Of a stretch of 64,000 bases of DNA, positions 55,879-64,000 are shown in pieces. Numbering within the stretch: the first letter of the stretch is position 1; each line of letters starts with the position of its first letter. Below the pieces are notes generated by a model. The model did no database searches, was not told where the DNA came from, and saw nothing but the letters and a program-made list of their open reading frames with translations. This stretch comes from Spartobacteria bacterium (GTDB lineage: Bacteria > Verrucomicrobiota > Verrucomicrobiia > Chthoniobacterales > UBA10450): NCBI GenBank assembly GCA_021325495.1, contig JAJPGZ010000010.1, positions 248,001-312,000 on the forward strand, given 5' to 3'. The position numbers and the translations under genes were made by a program.

Positions 55879-56454
55879 TCACGTGTCGAGTTTCACGCGG
55901 CGGCTGATGAACGGACTGTCGCGCAAGGTGAAGCGCCAGTGCAGATCGGCCGAACGGGTAATGCCGATGCGCCGGTCCGCCACAAGATCGACAATCGCAT
56001 TTGAACGCCTAACGAAGCAACGGCGCGGGTCGGAACACAAATCCATCTCATGATGTTTTCCGGTGATCGCGAGCGCTTGCGTAAGTTTTCCCGGGCCGGA
56101 ACAAAGTTGCCGCACATCGTCCAGGCCGCGGCGTTTCTTCATCCGCTCGATCCCGCGCGTCGGTTCCAGCGCGCGAAACAGAACGAATCCGTTTTCTTTT
56201 CCTTTCACGAGCACGTTCAGCATCCAGTGCACGCCGTAATTAAAATAGACGTAAGCGGCGCCGGCTTGATTGCGTTCGATAAACTCGCGCGCGCTCGGGC
56301 GGGTGAAAGTATGCGCGGCCTCATCGCCGATCGCTGCATAGGCTTCGACTTCAACCACGATCCCAGCGCAATTGCCCCAGATTAACTCGGTGCCGATCAA
56401 TTCGCGCGCGCACGTAAGCGGATCGCGCTCGAAAAATTTGCGGCGAATCATCAC
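55879..56454 (-). CDS. 3-methyladenine DNA glycosylase (AAG/MPG type)
   Basis: The 191-residue protein removes alkylated purines from DNA. Family marks are LIGTELIWGNCAGIVVEVEAY split by the first strand, the catalytic-Glu region VEAYAAIGDEAAHTF, AYVYFNYGVHWMLNVL, and RALEPTRGIERMKKRRG. Length agrees with bacterial AAG. The insertion RRSNAIVDLVADRR near residue 155 is written by a GTCGATCTT word. Confidence 0.93.
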   Translation of the reverse strand: MMIRRKFFERDPLTCARELIGTELIWGNCAGIVVEVEAYAAIGDEAAHTFTRPSAREFIERNQAGAAYVYFNYGVHWMLNVLVKGKENGFVLFRALEPTRGIERMKKRRGLDDVRQLCSGPGKLTQALAITGKHHEMDLCSDPRRCFVRRSNAIVDLVADRRIGITRSADLHWRFTLRDSPFISRRVKLDT

Positions 56455-56463
56455 CGCAGCGCG

Positions 56464-57204
56464 TCAGGTTTTCGGGACGTAGAAGATCGGCAGATTCACT
56501 TCGCACGCGACCGGTTTGCCGTTGCGAAAAGCCGGAATGAATTTCGCCAGCCGCAAGTCCATCATCGCCGCATCGCCGAAACCGACGAAGGGCGGCTCTT
56601 CGCTTTGCAATTGAATGTCCTCGAGATTCCCCTTGTCATCGATCTTGAGTTTCATCTCGACGTTGCCTTTCACCTTCACCGGCGTGTTGTCGACCGGATA
56701 ATGAAAACCGGTGAACTTCGACCCGAGACCAAAGAACGGTTGCGGGCCGATGAAGTCGTTTTCCTGTTTTAATTCTTCCGGCTGCTGGTTCGAAAAAATG
56801 CGCAGACGCGGTTTTCCATCGACAACGGCGAACGTGACAGTGCCGTAGTAAATGGCGTCGACCGGCGTGTGATTGTAAACCGCGGGAACGAATTTCGTGT
56901 TCGCCAAACGCGCGAGGACTTCAGCCTCCAGCGCTTTCGAATCCGCTGTCCCGCGATAGGTCGCGCTCCATCCGAGCTCGCCCGTCTTCAAAACGGAACA
57001 GTTGAACATGATGGCAGCGTCTTTCTGGCCTTTCGTCATCAGCATTTTCGTGTCGATGCGATTGATCAGCGCGTTCGGGCCGCCGCCGAGCAACGCCGGC
57101 CGATACATCGGCAGCGAAGATTTTTTCTGGGAAAGATCGATCGTCTGCGCCTGTGCAAGATCGACAACGAGCAAGATCGACAAGAGCGCGGCAATTTTTC
57201 GCAT
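56464..57204 (-). CDS. Secreted protein with TonB C-terminal-like domain
   Basis: The 246-residue protein starts at 57204 with a signal peptide (MRKIAALLSILLVVDLAQA). The longer frame to 57369 is rejected because it overlaps the divergent VOC gene. The C-terminal 75 residues (VEMKLKIDDKGNLEDIQLQS, LRLAKFIPAFRNGKPVACEVNLPI) match the TonB_C beta-alpha-beta pattern, and an earlier region looks like a second degenerate copy (LARLANTKFVPAVYNHTPVDAIYYG). The signal peptide is made largely of two direct GTCGATCTT words 16 bases apart, writing LSIL and VVDL. Confidence 0.72.
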   Translation of the reverse strand: MRKIAALLSILLVVDLAQAQTIDLSQKKSSLPMYRPALLGGGPNALINRIDTKMLMTKGQKDAAIMFNCSVLKTGELGWSATYRGTADSKALEAEVLARLANTKFVPAVYNHTPVDAIYYGTVTFAVVDGKPRLRIFSNQQPEELKQENDFIGPQPFFGLGSKFTGFHYPVDNTPVKVKGNVEMKLKIDDKGNLEDIQLQSEEPPFVGFGDAAMMDLRLAKFIPAFRNGKPVACEVNLPIFYVPKT

Positions 57205-57267
57205 GGGCAGATATGCAAGAGCACGGCGGCGCTTTTGCAAGGGCAAAGTCGGTGGCAGATTGCAGCC

Positions 57268-57648
57268 ATGTTCGAAATCGAAGCGCTCGATCATGTGGCT
57301 TTGGCCGTAAGCGACGTGGAGAAATCGGCGCACTGGTATTGCGATGTGCTCGGATTCAAACCCGAGCACGAAGGAATGTGGGGCGGCATTCCGGTGTTTG
57401 TCGCCAAAGGCGATGCGGCCATCGCGCTCTTTCCGATTGGCGATGCAAGATCGACATCTTCATCTGCGGGCGGAGCGCGCGTGCTGCATTTCGCCATGCG
57501 CGCGAACCGGAAAAACTTTCTCGCAGCGCAGGAGGAATTAAAGCGGCGCGGAATCGAATTCGATTTCGAAGATCACGGCGTGGCGCACTCGATTTATTTT
57601 CGCGATCCGGACGGGCACAAGATCGAGATCACAACCTACGAATTGTAG
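57268..57648 (+). CDS. VOC/glyoxalase-family protein
   Basis: The 126-residue protein starts at the ATG 57268. It has LDHVALAVSDVEKSAHWYCDVLGF and the C-terminal YFRDPDGHKIEITTYE, which hold the usual metal ligands (His near the start, Glu near the end). The family covers glyoxalase, dioxygenase and resistance proteins, and the substrate is unknown. A loop GDARSTSSSAGGAR is written by a GTCGATCTT word and looks like an insertion relative to standard VOC folds. The TAG stop is part of the following hairpin. Confidence 0.85.
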   Translation: MFEIEALDHVALAVSDVEKSAHWYCDVLGFKPEHEGMWGGIPVFVAKGDAAIALFPIGDARSTSSSAGGARVLHFAMRANRKNFLAAQEELKRRGIEFDFEDHGVAHSIYFRDPDGHKIEITTYEL

Positions 57649-57692
57649 GCGGCCATTCTGGCCGCGGAGGCGGCGAAAATCGCCGCCCTACA
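57643..57692. terminator. Paired GC-rich hairpins between convergent genes
   Basis: Two perfect stem-loops follow each other: GCGGCCA/TGGCCGC and GGCGGCGA/TCGCCGCC, flanked by TTGTAGG and CCTACAA. The element lies between the VOC gene and the convergent 57705 gene and probably stops transcription from both. The TTGTAGG borders resemble the hairpin at 30360. Confidence 0.72.
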
Positions 57693-57704
57693 ACGCGCCG
57701 ATCC

Positions 57705-58172
57705 CTAACTGGTTTTCTTTCGCGAATTAAAGAGCGCGCCGACGGCGGCAACGACAAGGGCTTGCACGGGCGCGAGCCAATAGTTGGCAAGATTGAAATA
57801 TTTCATGTCGTGCGTGCCGGCGAGCGGCTCGAGCAGCAACGTGATCAGGAGCACGACGAGGTAACCGATCGACATCACCATGGCGGCGATGAAGAAAAAC
57901 TTTTTCACGGTGCGCCCTTCGTCGTCCTCGAAGGCGGTGCTGCCGAGCACGCCGAACATCAAGCCGAGCGTGGGAAAAATTGTGGGCGTGAACCAACCCC
58001 AGAATTCCTGCACGAACCCTTCAAAGCGGCCGATGATCGATTGAATGATGACGAGGATGACGACGGCGAAGGCGCCGATTCCCCAGACGAGGACGAGACG
58101 ATTGCGCGCACGATCGAGATCGATCCGGTCTTCGTCGTTAGGCCGATTGGCTCGTTTGCGTCGTCGGATCAT
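57705..58172 (-). CDS. Four-segment membrane protein of unknown function
   Basis: The 155-residue protein has four hydrophobic segments: LVLVWGIGAFAVVILVIIQSII, FPTLGLMFGVLGSTAF, FFIAAMVMSIGYLVVLLITLLL and WLAPVQALVVAAVGALF. It has charged ends (MIRRRKRANRPNDEDRIDLDRARN; NSRKKTS). I do not recognise the family. The ATG overlaps the stop of the upstream gene by one base (TAATG), so the two are coupled. Confidence 0.7.
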   Translation of the reverse strand: MIRRRKRANRPNDEDRIDLDRARNRLVLVWGIGAFAVVILVIIQSIIGRFEGFVQEFWGWFTPTIFPTLGLMFGVLGSTAFEDDEGRTVKKFFFIAAMVMSIGYLVVLLITLLLEPLAGTHDMKYFNLANYWLAPVQALVVAAVGALFNSRKKTS

Positions 58173-59365
58173 TACATCGGAGGCGGTTGCAAGGCGGCGA
58201 GCAAACCGCTGCGCTCAAGATGATCGCGGGCGGTGAGCTCGCTCGGTTCGACGAAAGTGGCTTCACCACCGCCCACGCTTTTAAATTCGTAGATCAACGC
58301 CGTGCAGACGTAATCATTGCTGAATTCGCGGTCGCCAATTTCGCGCGGCAAGGTGTTCATTCCTTCTCGCACCCATGCGCTCGCTTCCTTCGACTTCACC
58401 GTTGCGTCTTTTTGTTTAAAGGGATGGTTCGTGACCACGAAAACGACGACGCGATAGTGGCCGGGACGCGCCTCGAAAAGCGCTTTGAGATAATCGCGCA
58501 CGGAAAAACGGCGCACCGGCGTGACATCTAGCGACCATCGCTCCGCGCCGGGCGTGCCGTCGGCGTTGATTTGCTCGAGGCGCGACGCCATGGCGAAACC
58601 GTCCGGCACGGCGTAGAAACTTTTATCGCCGTAACCGCAACGCTCGAACGCCTTCGTTAGGCTGGCTTCGACGTCTTTCAACCGCGGATTGGAATTACCT
58701 GTGACCAGCAAATTGCGCGGCACTTTTTCGGCCGTGGAATAACGCGGCGGCGGAAAAGGAAATTGCGGGATGTCGATCTGAGCGTTGCCGTCCTTTTTCG
58801 GCGGCGGGGTCGTGTCGCTAGCGGCGAGCGAACGCGACGGATTGGTAATCGTTGGCGCGTTGAATGGCACCGGCGGGGGCGCGCCTTGGCCGGAAAATGT
58901 GGGCGGCGGTTCCGGAGGCGCCGCGCCCCCGGCCGGCCCGCGAAAAGCCGAGCCCGGCGCGGGCGCGCGCGGATATTCCGCGGCTTCGCCCGGGGGCGGA
59001 GGGACGATCAATTGCGGATTGTAAACAAGTTCGCGGCCACTGCTGTCGCGGATGTCGAGGCCGCGAATGTAAAGCGAAACATCGCGCGGATTCTCGATCG
59101 CAAAACGCAACTCGATGATCGCTGCGCGCCGTCGTGAACCACGCGCGTCGATGTGGAACCGCAGCGGTTCCGACGTATTCACGTCGCGCGCTTCGATCCG
59201 CAATCGATCCATCGAGACCCGCGGGGCCGGCACCTCGATGCGCACACACCAATCATCGCCGCGTTTGAACCACGTCCCGCGCAGCTCAACGTCGAAAATT
59301 TGCGCGAATGCGCTCGCGCAAACGAGCAGGCCTAACGAAACGAGCGCAAGTGGCCGACTCACCAC
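58172..59365 (-). CDS. Secreted Pro-rich protein of unknown function
   Basis: The GTG at 59365 (or 59362) gives a normal signal peptide (SRPLALVSLGLLVCASAFAQ), so I prefer it to the upstream ATG at 59497. The 397-residue mature chain has an N-terminal beta-type domain (FDVELRGTWFKRGDDWCVRIEVPAPR), a Pro/Ala/Gly-rich linker at about 125-210, and a C-terminal domain (NLLVTGNSNPRLKDVEASLTKAFERCGYGDKSFYAVPDGFAMASRLEQI) followed by YRVVVFVVTNHPF. I do not recognise it. It is coupled to the membrane protein gene downstream. Confidence 0.7.
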   Translation of the reverse strand: MVSRPLALVSLGLLVCASAFAQIFDVELRGTWFKRGDDWCVRIEVPAPRVSMDRLRIEARDVNTSEPLRFHIDARGSRRRAAIIELRFAIENPRDVSLYIRGLDIRDSSGRELVYNPQLIVPPPPGEAAEYPRAPAPGSAFRGPAGGAAPPEPPPTFSGQGAPPPVPFNAPTITNPSRSLAASDTTPPPKKDGNAQIDIPQFPFPPPRYSTAEKVPRNLLVTGNSNPRLKDVEASLTKAFERCGYGDKSFYAVPDGFAMASRLEQINADGTPGAERWSLDVTPVRRFSVRDYLKALFEARPGHYRVVVFVVTNHPFKQKDATVKSKEASAWVREGMNTLPREIGDREFSNDYVCTALIYEFKSVGGGEATFVEPSELTARDHLERSGLLAALQPPPM

Positions 59366-59536
59366 CGCGGTATAGCAATTCCCAATCGCCGCGTAAAGAT
59401 CGATGTCGATCTTGCAGGAAGAGTGAGCGATCGCGCCGCGGCGCAAACTTACCGCCTGACTCTTTGTAGTCGCTACTAATGTGGAAATGCTGATCATGGT
59501 CTTTCTTCAGCATGATCAGTTGGGAATGCGCTGTGG
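59366..59536. other. Gap with a perfect stem-loop, no gene seen
   Basis: The stretch holds one GTCGATCTT word (about 59406) and a stem-loop with perfect 9-base arms CTGATCATG (59490-59498) and CATGATCAG (59511-59519) around a 12-base spacer. It lies upstream of the 59365 gene and just outside the cassette cluster. It could be an operator, a terminator of the last cassette or part of the recombination scar. No reading frame here looks real. Confidence 0.5.
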
Positions 59537-59646
59537 GCCTAACGAGAATAAGCTCAGCCACCGCTCCGGCGGCGGAGCTTGGCTGCGGTTGAAACTACTC
59601 TAGCAAAGATCGACATAAACTTAATGGCCGGGGGGAGCGGTTGGAT
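59537..59646 (-). repeat. attC-like recombination site of the distal cassette
   Basis: Read on the minus strand, the site starts ATCCAAC (R'' consensus RYYYAAC) and ends GTTAGGC (R' consensus GTTRRRY). CCGCTCC next to the first is complementary to GGAGCGG near the second, as in L''/L' pairing. Its length is 110 bases and it starts 30 bases after the stop of the 59677 gene. A GTCGATCTT-word copy lies in the loop. The R'' box is degenerate, so this site is less certain than the next. Confidence 0.65.
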
Positions 59647-59676
59647 GGAGCTTTGTAAGACGTAATTGTATCCATG

Positions 59677-59994
59677 TCACTGACGCGTAAAACCAAAGTG
59701 TTCTGGTTTAGTGGTGGTGGCTAATGTGAGCGGCTCGACCGAAAATGCACTGGAGTCATACTGAAGCGTTGGACTGTACTCCGATGTGTGATGGTAATAA
59801 CCTCTCCACACCACGACGTGAACCATCTCGACGCCATCGCCGATGTACTGTTCGGCGGCTTCGCGAACGACCTGCTGATAGTACGGCGAGAGGTCGTCGG
59901 CTCGATGCCACTGCACAAGTTCGAGCGTCTGCTGCGAGACTGCGGAATGGTGGCCGCAGACTAATGTGGCAAAGAGAAGAAGGGCGCGGCGCAT
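59677..59994 (-). CDS. Cassette-borne small secreted protein of unknown function
   Basis: I prefer the ATG at 59994 because it starts a signal peptide (MRRALLLFATLVCGHHSAVS); 60012 is the longer alternative and would lie in the upstream attC. The mature part of about 85 residues contains QYIGDGVEMVHVVVWRGYYHHTSEYSP and a Pro/Thr-rich tail. I do not recognise it. It sits between two attC-like sites and lacks the GTCGATCTT word, consistent with a mobile gene cassette. Confidence 0.65.
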   Translation of the reverse strand: MRRALLLFATLVCGHHSAVSQQTLELVQWHRADDLSPYYQQVVREAAEQYIGDGVEMVHVVVWRGYYHHTSEYSPTLQYDSSAFSVEPLTLATTTKPEHFGFTRQ

Positions 59995-59997
59995 TAC

Positions 59998-60121
59998 GTC
60001 TAACGAGAACAAGATGAGCCACCGCCGCCGAGAGCGAGCGCGGCTTCGGCTGAAAATGATTTAATCATCTGCAAATGGGAATACGCGCCGAGCGGCGGTT
60101 CGCTCCAGCGCTTGGTTAGAC
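59998..60121 (-). repeat. attC recombination site, complete
   Basis: On the minus strand the site runs from GTCTAAC (60121-60115) to GTTAGAC (60004-59998), a perfectly complementary R''/R' pair 124 bases apart. Inside are complementary GC-rich arms (AACCGCCGCTCGGCG and CTCTCGGCGGTGG regions). The preceding gene reads into it. This is the clearest integron attachment site in the window. Confidence 0.82.
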
Positions 60122-60516
60122 CCATAGAAGCCGTGCCGCCGACGGTGAATCGCGATGGCAAACACGAAAGCCATGAGAAGGATACTCAATACGAGGAAGA
60201 ATATGTCTCGCCCGTCGAGCGACGAGGGCGCCGTAACGCGCCGGAACATGGTAAGCATGAGCATAAAAGCGAAGGCGAAGAAGCTCTGAAGCCACAAGTC
60301 GCCAAGCGTTCGGCGCGGCTGCGGTGACCGCCAGCAGAGAAACAACCATGCGACTGCGGCGATACCCAGATACCAGAACGATCCCGCTAACCAGGCCTTC
60401 GCGTGATAAACCAGAATCAAAAATAGACCCCACAGCGCGATCGCGGGTAACGCTACTGCACTGACAAACAAGATCGCTCTGCTGATTTGTGTCAGCAGGT
60501 AAACGAGACTCCGCAT
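60061..60516 (-). CDS. Cassette-borne four-segment membrane protein
   Basis: The 151-residue protein has hydrophobic segments AILFVSAVALPAIALWGLFLILV, WYLGIAAVAWLFLCW, LWLQSFFAFAFMLMLTMF and IFFLVLSILLMAFVFAIAI. The last 18 residues, NQALERTAARRVFPFADD, are encoded by the attC site itself, and the TAA stop lies inside it. This tail is a familiar sign of integron cassette genes. Function is unknown. Base and codon use are less GC-rich than in the neighbouring genes. Confidence 0.72.
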   Translation of the reverse strand: MRSLVYLLTQISRAILFVSAVALPAIALWGLFLILVYHAKAWLAGSFWYLGIAAVAWLFLCWRSPQPRRTLGDLWLQSFFAFAFMLMLTMFRRVTAPSSLDGRDIFFLVLSILLMAFVFAIAIHRRRHGFYGSNQALERTAARRVFPFADD

Positions 60517-60526
60517 GATGGATTGG

Positions 60527-60682
60527 GTCTAACGAGAAGTAGATCCAAAAATTGCGTCTTCAAAAGCGCAATTTTTCAATCTAATCCGGCTTGAGTTCAA
60601 AAATCGAAGGAACACAACCGGGTTCATGTCGGATAGTTAACCTACAAAAAAGATCTAACGAATTGTCGATCTTGCGTTAGGC
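60527..60682 (-). repeat. Proximal recombination-site boundary next to secA
   Basis: On the minus strand the stretch starts with GCCTAAC at the secA stop (60682-60676) and ends with GTTAGAC (60533-60527). The 156-base length is at the upper limit for attC, and the internal arms do not match the typical L boxes. It may be an attC, or the host insertion point of the first cassette. It also holds the terminator below. Confidence 0.45.
60547..60576 (-). terminator. Probable intrinsic terminator of secA
   Basis: CGCAATTTTT and AAAAATTGCG form perfect 10-base arms around a 10-base loop. Read on the minus strand, the second arm ends in five Ts. It lies about 100 bases after the secA stop and before the first cassette gene. 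Confidence 0.65.
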
Positions 60683-63673
60683 GGTGCGGCCGCAGCAGTT
60701 CTTGTATTTCTTTCCGCTGCCGCACGGGCACGGTTCGTTCCGGCCGACTTTCGGAATGGAACGACGCACCGGCAGATCGATTGCGATCTCGCCTTCTTCG
60801 TCACCATTTGCCCCGGCCACGCCGGCCATCGCCGGCTGCGGACGCAAGACGCGTTGCGGACCGGTCGGCCCTTGCGGCGCGGGTGCTTGTTCGCGCTGCA
60901 GAAATTGCGGCAGGCTCGCGAGAAAATTCTCGAAGGCCTGCAAGTTCGATGTGCTGCGGAAAAGATTGTGCAGGACTTCGTTCTTAATGTTCGCCATCAA
61001 TTCGACGAACATGTCGTAGGCTTCGGTCTTGTATTCGATGAGCGGATCTTTCTGCGCGTAACCGCGGAGGCCGATGGCTTCGCGCAAGGCGTCCATCGCG
61101 TACAAATGTTCCTGCCAGAGACGATCGATGGCGTTGAGAATGATGTAACGCTCGAGGCTTTTCACCGCGACCGGTTCTTCGTGTGACGATTTCCGCTCAT
61201 ACGCGTCTTTGATTTTCTCGATCAAAAATTTCGCGTTGCCTTCTTCGTCGCGCGTTTCGAACCCGGCTTTCTCCCTCGTTAGGCCGAGCGGGAAGGTGGT
61301 GTTCACCCAATTGACGAGGCCGGAATAGTTAGGCTCATCAAGATCGACATATTCCTTCACCTTGTTCGGCACGGCTTCGTCGATGACTTCGTAAATTTCC
61401 GCGCGCGGCTCTTCCGTGTCGATGACGTCGTTGCGCCAGGTGTAAACGACTTCGCGCTGCATGTTCATGACGTCGTCATAATCGAGCGTGCGTTTACGCA
61501 CGAGATAGTTGCGCTGTTCGACGCGCTTCTGCGCAGTCTCGACCGATCGATTCAGCCACGGATGTTCCAATTCCTGGCCTTCCTCCAATCCGAAGCGCTC
61601 CATGATTTTCGTCATGCGATCGGCCGCGCCGAAATTGCGCATGAGATCGTCTTCGAAGCTGACGTAGAACCGCGACGAACCGGGATCGCCCTGGCGCGCG
61701 CAACGTCCGCGTAATTGTCGATCTATTCTTCGCGCTTCGTGTCGCTCGGTGCCGAGAACGTAAAGGCCGCCGTTTTCGCGCACGCCTTCGCCGAGTTTAA
61801 TGTCGGTGCCGCGGCCGGCCATGTTCGTCGAGATCGTGACCGTTCCCGCTTGTCCCGCGCGCGCGACGATCTCCGCTTCCTGCATGTGATATTTCGCGTT
61901 CAGAACATTGTGCGGAATTTTTTCGCGCTTGAGCATGCGCGAGAGCAACTCACTCGATTCCACGCTCACGGTGCCGACCAACACCGGCTGCTGCTTGGCG
62001 TGGTGCTCTTTGATGTCGTTGATGACGGAATTGTATTTTTCGCGGCGCGTTTTGTAGATGCGATCGTTCGCGTCTTTGCGCGCGACCGGCTTGTTCGTCG
62101 GAATGACCGTAACATCGAGCTTGTAAATGTCGTGGAACTCGTTCGCTTCCGTTTCGGCCGTGCCGGTCATGCCGGCGAGCTTTTGATAGAGCCGGAAATA
62201 ATTTTGGATCGTGATCGTGGCCAGCGTTTGCGTTTCGCGATCGATCTGCACGCCTTCCTTCGCCTCGACCGCCTGATGCAATCCGTCGCTCCAACGTCGC
62301 CCCGGCATTTTGCGGCCGGTATATTCGTCAACGATGACGACTTTGTTGTCCTCCAGAACGTACTGAACGTCTTTTTCGAATAAACAATACGCGCGCAGCA
62401 ATTGCGAGATGTTGTGAATGCGCTCCGCTTGCGTGTCGCACTTCTGTTGGATCTCCGTTTTGCGTTTCTCTTTTTCTTCGTCGGTTAAATCAGGATCGAC
62501 ATCGATCTCTGCGAACGCGCTGATCAAATCCGGAAGCACGAATGCGTTCGGATCGTCCGGGTTCATGAATTGTCTCCCCTGCTCCGACAAATCCGCTTCA
62601 TGCGATTTCTCGTCGATGGTGAAAAACATTTCCTCCTTCAACGCGAACAGCTCCTCCTTCTGCGAATCCTTGTAGAACGAAAGCTCGGCCGAATCGATCG
62701 ACCGCCGTTTCTCCGGGTCCTCCATCATGCGCAAGAGTTGTTTGTTGCGCGGCTGTCCGAGTTTCACTTTGAACATGAGCAAACCGCCTTGCTCGGCTTC
62801 GCCTTTGTCGAACGCCTCTTTCGCTTCACTCGCGAGACGATTAACCAGCATCGTCTGTTTGCGCACGAGTTGTTCGACCAGCGGCTTCCACTTGTCGTAT
62901 TGATGCGTCGAGATCGTCGCCGGCCCGCTGATGATTAACGGCGTGCGCGCTTCATCGATTAGGATCGAATCGACTTCATCGACGATGGCGTAGTGATAAC
63001 CGCGCTGCACGCGTTGCTCACGCGTCGTCGCCATGCCGTTATCGCGCAGATAATCGAAACCGAATTCGGAATTCGTGCCGTAAGTAATGTCACAGGCGTA
63101 TTGCTGCCGCTTCACCTCCGGCGGTTGATCGTGCTGAATGCATCCGACCGTTAGGCCGAGGAAAGTGTAGAGCTGCCCCATCCATTCCGCGTCGCGTCGG
63201 GCCAGGTAATCATTCACCGTCACCAGATGCGCGCCGCGGCCAGTGAGCGCGTTTAAATACAGCGGCAACGTCGCGACCAGCGTCTTACCCTCGCCAGTCG
63301 CCATCTCGGCGATGCGCCCGCGATGCAACACCATCCCGCCAATGAGCTGCACGTCGAAGTGCACCATGTCCCACGACATCGGTTGATCGCACACACTGAA
63401 AGTTTCATGTCGATCTTTCAATCGCCGCGCGGCGTTCTTCACCACCGCGAACGCTTCCGGCAGAATCTCATCGAGCCGCTTCCACTGTTCCTCAAGCGAA
63501 CCGAGCGCGTTCAATTCCGCCTGCCACGCCGCCGTTTTTGCGCGCAATTCCTCATCGGAAATGTTCTGTAGCTGCGCCTCGATCTCGTTGATCTGCGCAA
63601 CCATCGGACGCATCCGCTTGATCTCGCGCTGATTTTTCGAGCCGAGTATTTTCTTTAAAATCCAACTAACCAT
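60677..63673 (-). CDS. secA: Preprotein translocase ATPase SecA
   Basis: I prefer the ATG at 63673 ([21 protein letters not shown]) because it matches the usual SecA N-terminus; the frame is open to 63694. The 998-residue motor drives proteins through SecYEG. It has Walker [45 protein letters not shown] with the DEAD-like box, [13 protein letters not shown], and the C-terminal zinc motif [14 protein letters not shown] for SecB/phospholipid contact. Only two exact GTCGATCTT words lie in 3 kb, fewer than in most genes here, as expected if conserved sequence tolerates them poorly. The TAA stop is part of GCCTAACG. Confidence 0.97.
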   Translation of the reverse strand: MVSWILKKILGSKNQREIKRMRPMVAQINEIEAQLQNISDEELRAKTAAWQAELNALGSLEEQWKRLDEILPEAFAVVKNAARRLKDRHETFSVCDQPMSWDMVHFDVQLIGGMVLHRGRIAEMATGEGKTLVATLPLYLNALTGRGAHLVTVNDYLARRDAEWMGQLYTFLGLTVGCIQHDQPPEVKRQQYACDITYGTNSEFGFDYLRDNGMATTREQRVQRGYHYAIVDEVDSILIDEARTPLIISGPATISTHQYDKWKPLVEQLVRKQTMLVNRLASEAKEAFDKGEAEQGGLLMFKVKLGQPRNKQLLRMMEDPEKRRSIDSAELSFYKDSQKEELFALKEEMFFTIDEKSHEADLSEQGRQFMNPDDPNAFVLPDLISAFAEIDVDPDLTDEEKEKRKTEIQQKCDTQAERIHNISQLLRAYCLFEKDVQYVLEDNKVVIVDEYTGRKMPGRRWSDGLHQAVEAKEGVQIDRETQTLATITIQNYFRLYQKLAGMTGTAETEANEFHDIYKLDVTVIPTNKPVARKDANDRIYKTRREKYNSVINDIKEHHAKQQPVLVGTVSVESSELLSRMLKREKIPHNVLNAKYHMQEAEIVARAGQAGTVTISTNMAGRGTDIKLGEGVRENGGLYVLGTERHEARRIDRQLRGRCARQGDPGSSRFYVSFEDDLMRNFGAADRMTKIMERFGLEEGQELEHPWLNRSVETAQKRVEQRNYLVRKRTLDYDDVMNMQREVVYTWRNDVIDTEEPRAEIYEVIDEAVPNKVKEYVDLDEPNYSGLVNWVNTTFPLGLTREKAGFETRDEEGNAKFLIEKIKDAYERKSSHEEPVAVKSLERYIILNAIDRLWQEHLYAMDALREAIGLRGYAQKDPLIEYKTEAYDMFVELMANIKNEVLHNLFRSTSNLQAFENFLASLPQFLQREQAPAPQGPTGPQRVLRPQPAMAGVAGANGDEEGEIAIDLPVRRSIPKVGRNEPCPCGSGKKYKNCCGRTA

Positions 63674-63738
63674 GTGAGCGGGTAATATCCGCAAGAATCG
63701 CGATTTGTCATTCTAACTGCCGTCGTTAACATCGCCGC

Positions 63739-64000
63739 ATGAAGAAAATTATTTCCACGAGCGACGCGCCCGCCGCCCTCGGGCCGTATTCACAGGCCGT
63801 GCGCGTTGGATCGACAATCTACTGCGCCGGTCAAATCCCGCTCGATCCCAAGAGCGGCCAAATCGTCTCCGGCGGAGTCGATGTCCAGGCCCGGCGCGTC
63901 ATGGACAACATCACCGCCGTCCTGAAAGCCGAAGGCCTGAGCATGGACCACATCGTGAAGACAACAATTTTTCTGATGGACCTCGGCGATTTCCAAACCG
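63739..64000 (+). CDS. ridA: RidA family enamine/imine deaminase, partial (C-terminus beyond right edge)
   Basis: The first 87 codons are present: MKKIISTSDAPAALGPYSQAV, YCAGQIPLDPKSGQIV, VMDNITAVLKAEGLSMDHIVKTTIFLMDLGDF. These match RidA, which hydrolyses reactive enamines formed by PLP enzymes. The remaining third, with the conserved Arg and Glu of the active site, lies outside the window. It is divergent from secA across a 65-base gap that must hold both promoters. Confidence 0.94.
   Translation, partial: MKKIISTSDAPAALGPYSQAVRVGSTIYCAGQIPLDPKSGQIVSGGVDVQARRVMDNITAVLKAEGLSMDHIVKTTIFLMDLGDFQT

Overview
The window looks like chromosomal DNA of a free-living, probably soil-dwelling Gram-negative bacterium of the Verrucomicrobiota (Chthoniobacterales-like). 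This placement is an inference from gene content and protein style: a thioester alpha-2-macroglobulin, a sigma factor/kinase/FGE operon, LpxK for lipid A, a single-chain xanthine dehydrogenase, and cassettes ending in the NQALERTAARR-type tail. The DNA is moderately GC-rich and gene-dense, and many neighbouring genes overlap by 1-20 bases. No rRNA, tRNA, CRISPR array, prophage or transposase was seen.

Layout. 1-5414 (-) is an alpha-2-macroglobulin running off the left edge. 5472-8604 (+) is a sigma factor followed by a kinase-PEGA-FGE protein. 8552-28904 is a 20-kb nucleobase-catabolism block. It holds XdhC, uricase, OHCU decarboxylase, HIU hydrolase, allantoicase, allantoinase, a DUF6986 aldolase-like protein, fused xanthine dehydrogenase and adenine deaminase for purines. 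For pyrimidines it holds a dihydropyrimidine dehydrogenase-like protein, dihydropyrimidinase and an N-carbamoyl amidohydrolase, followed by an AGXT2-like aminotransferase and MmsA, with an NCS1 nucleobase transporter. Together these should take adenine, hypoxanthine and xanthine to ureidoglycolate plus urea, and uracil or thymine to acetyl-CoA or propionyl-CoA. 28939-35349 holds a broken YdeI gene, a secreted NlpC/P60-like protein, a sulfotransferase, an MFS carrier, an S46 peptidase and a glycosyltransferase. 35370-41165 (-) is a GntR/ABC operon with a twice-repeated DUF4386 + dehydrogenase module. 41283-58172 is mostly housekeeping: NadE, CPBP protease, LpxK, ThrB, an RlmI-like methyltransferase, dodecin, Acs, a VanX-like peptidase, an APC permease, CutA, MnmA and AAG glycosylase. 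59.5-60.7 kb is a small integron-cassette cluster without an integrase (CALIN). 60677-63673 (-) is secA, and 63739 to the right edge is ridA.

The most unusual signal is not a gene. A 9-10-base word, (T)GTCGATCTT / AAGATCGAC(A), occurs about 120 times on the two strands in nearly equal numbers. About 0.5 would be expected by chance for the 9-mer. It lies inside genes in every reading frame, where it writes recurring peptides (IVDL, DVDL, KIDN, KIDI, QDRQ, MSIL, RSTS). It also lies at start and stop codons and in gaps, and it forms direct doublets 15-16 bases apart. A second word, CGTTAGGC / GCCTAACG, occurs about 50 times. It supplies most TTA leucine codons noticed and several stop codons, and it matches the core of integron attC sites. 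The pattern resembles DNA-uptake sequences or the cyanobacterial HIP1 element, but I do not recognise either word. Five copies of a dispersed imperfect palindrome lie only between segments of the catabolic block.
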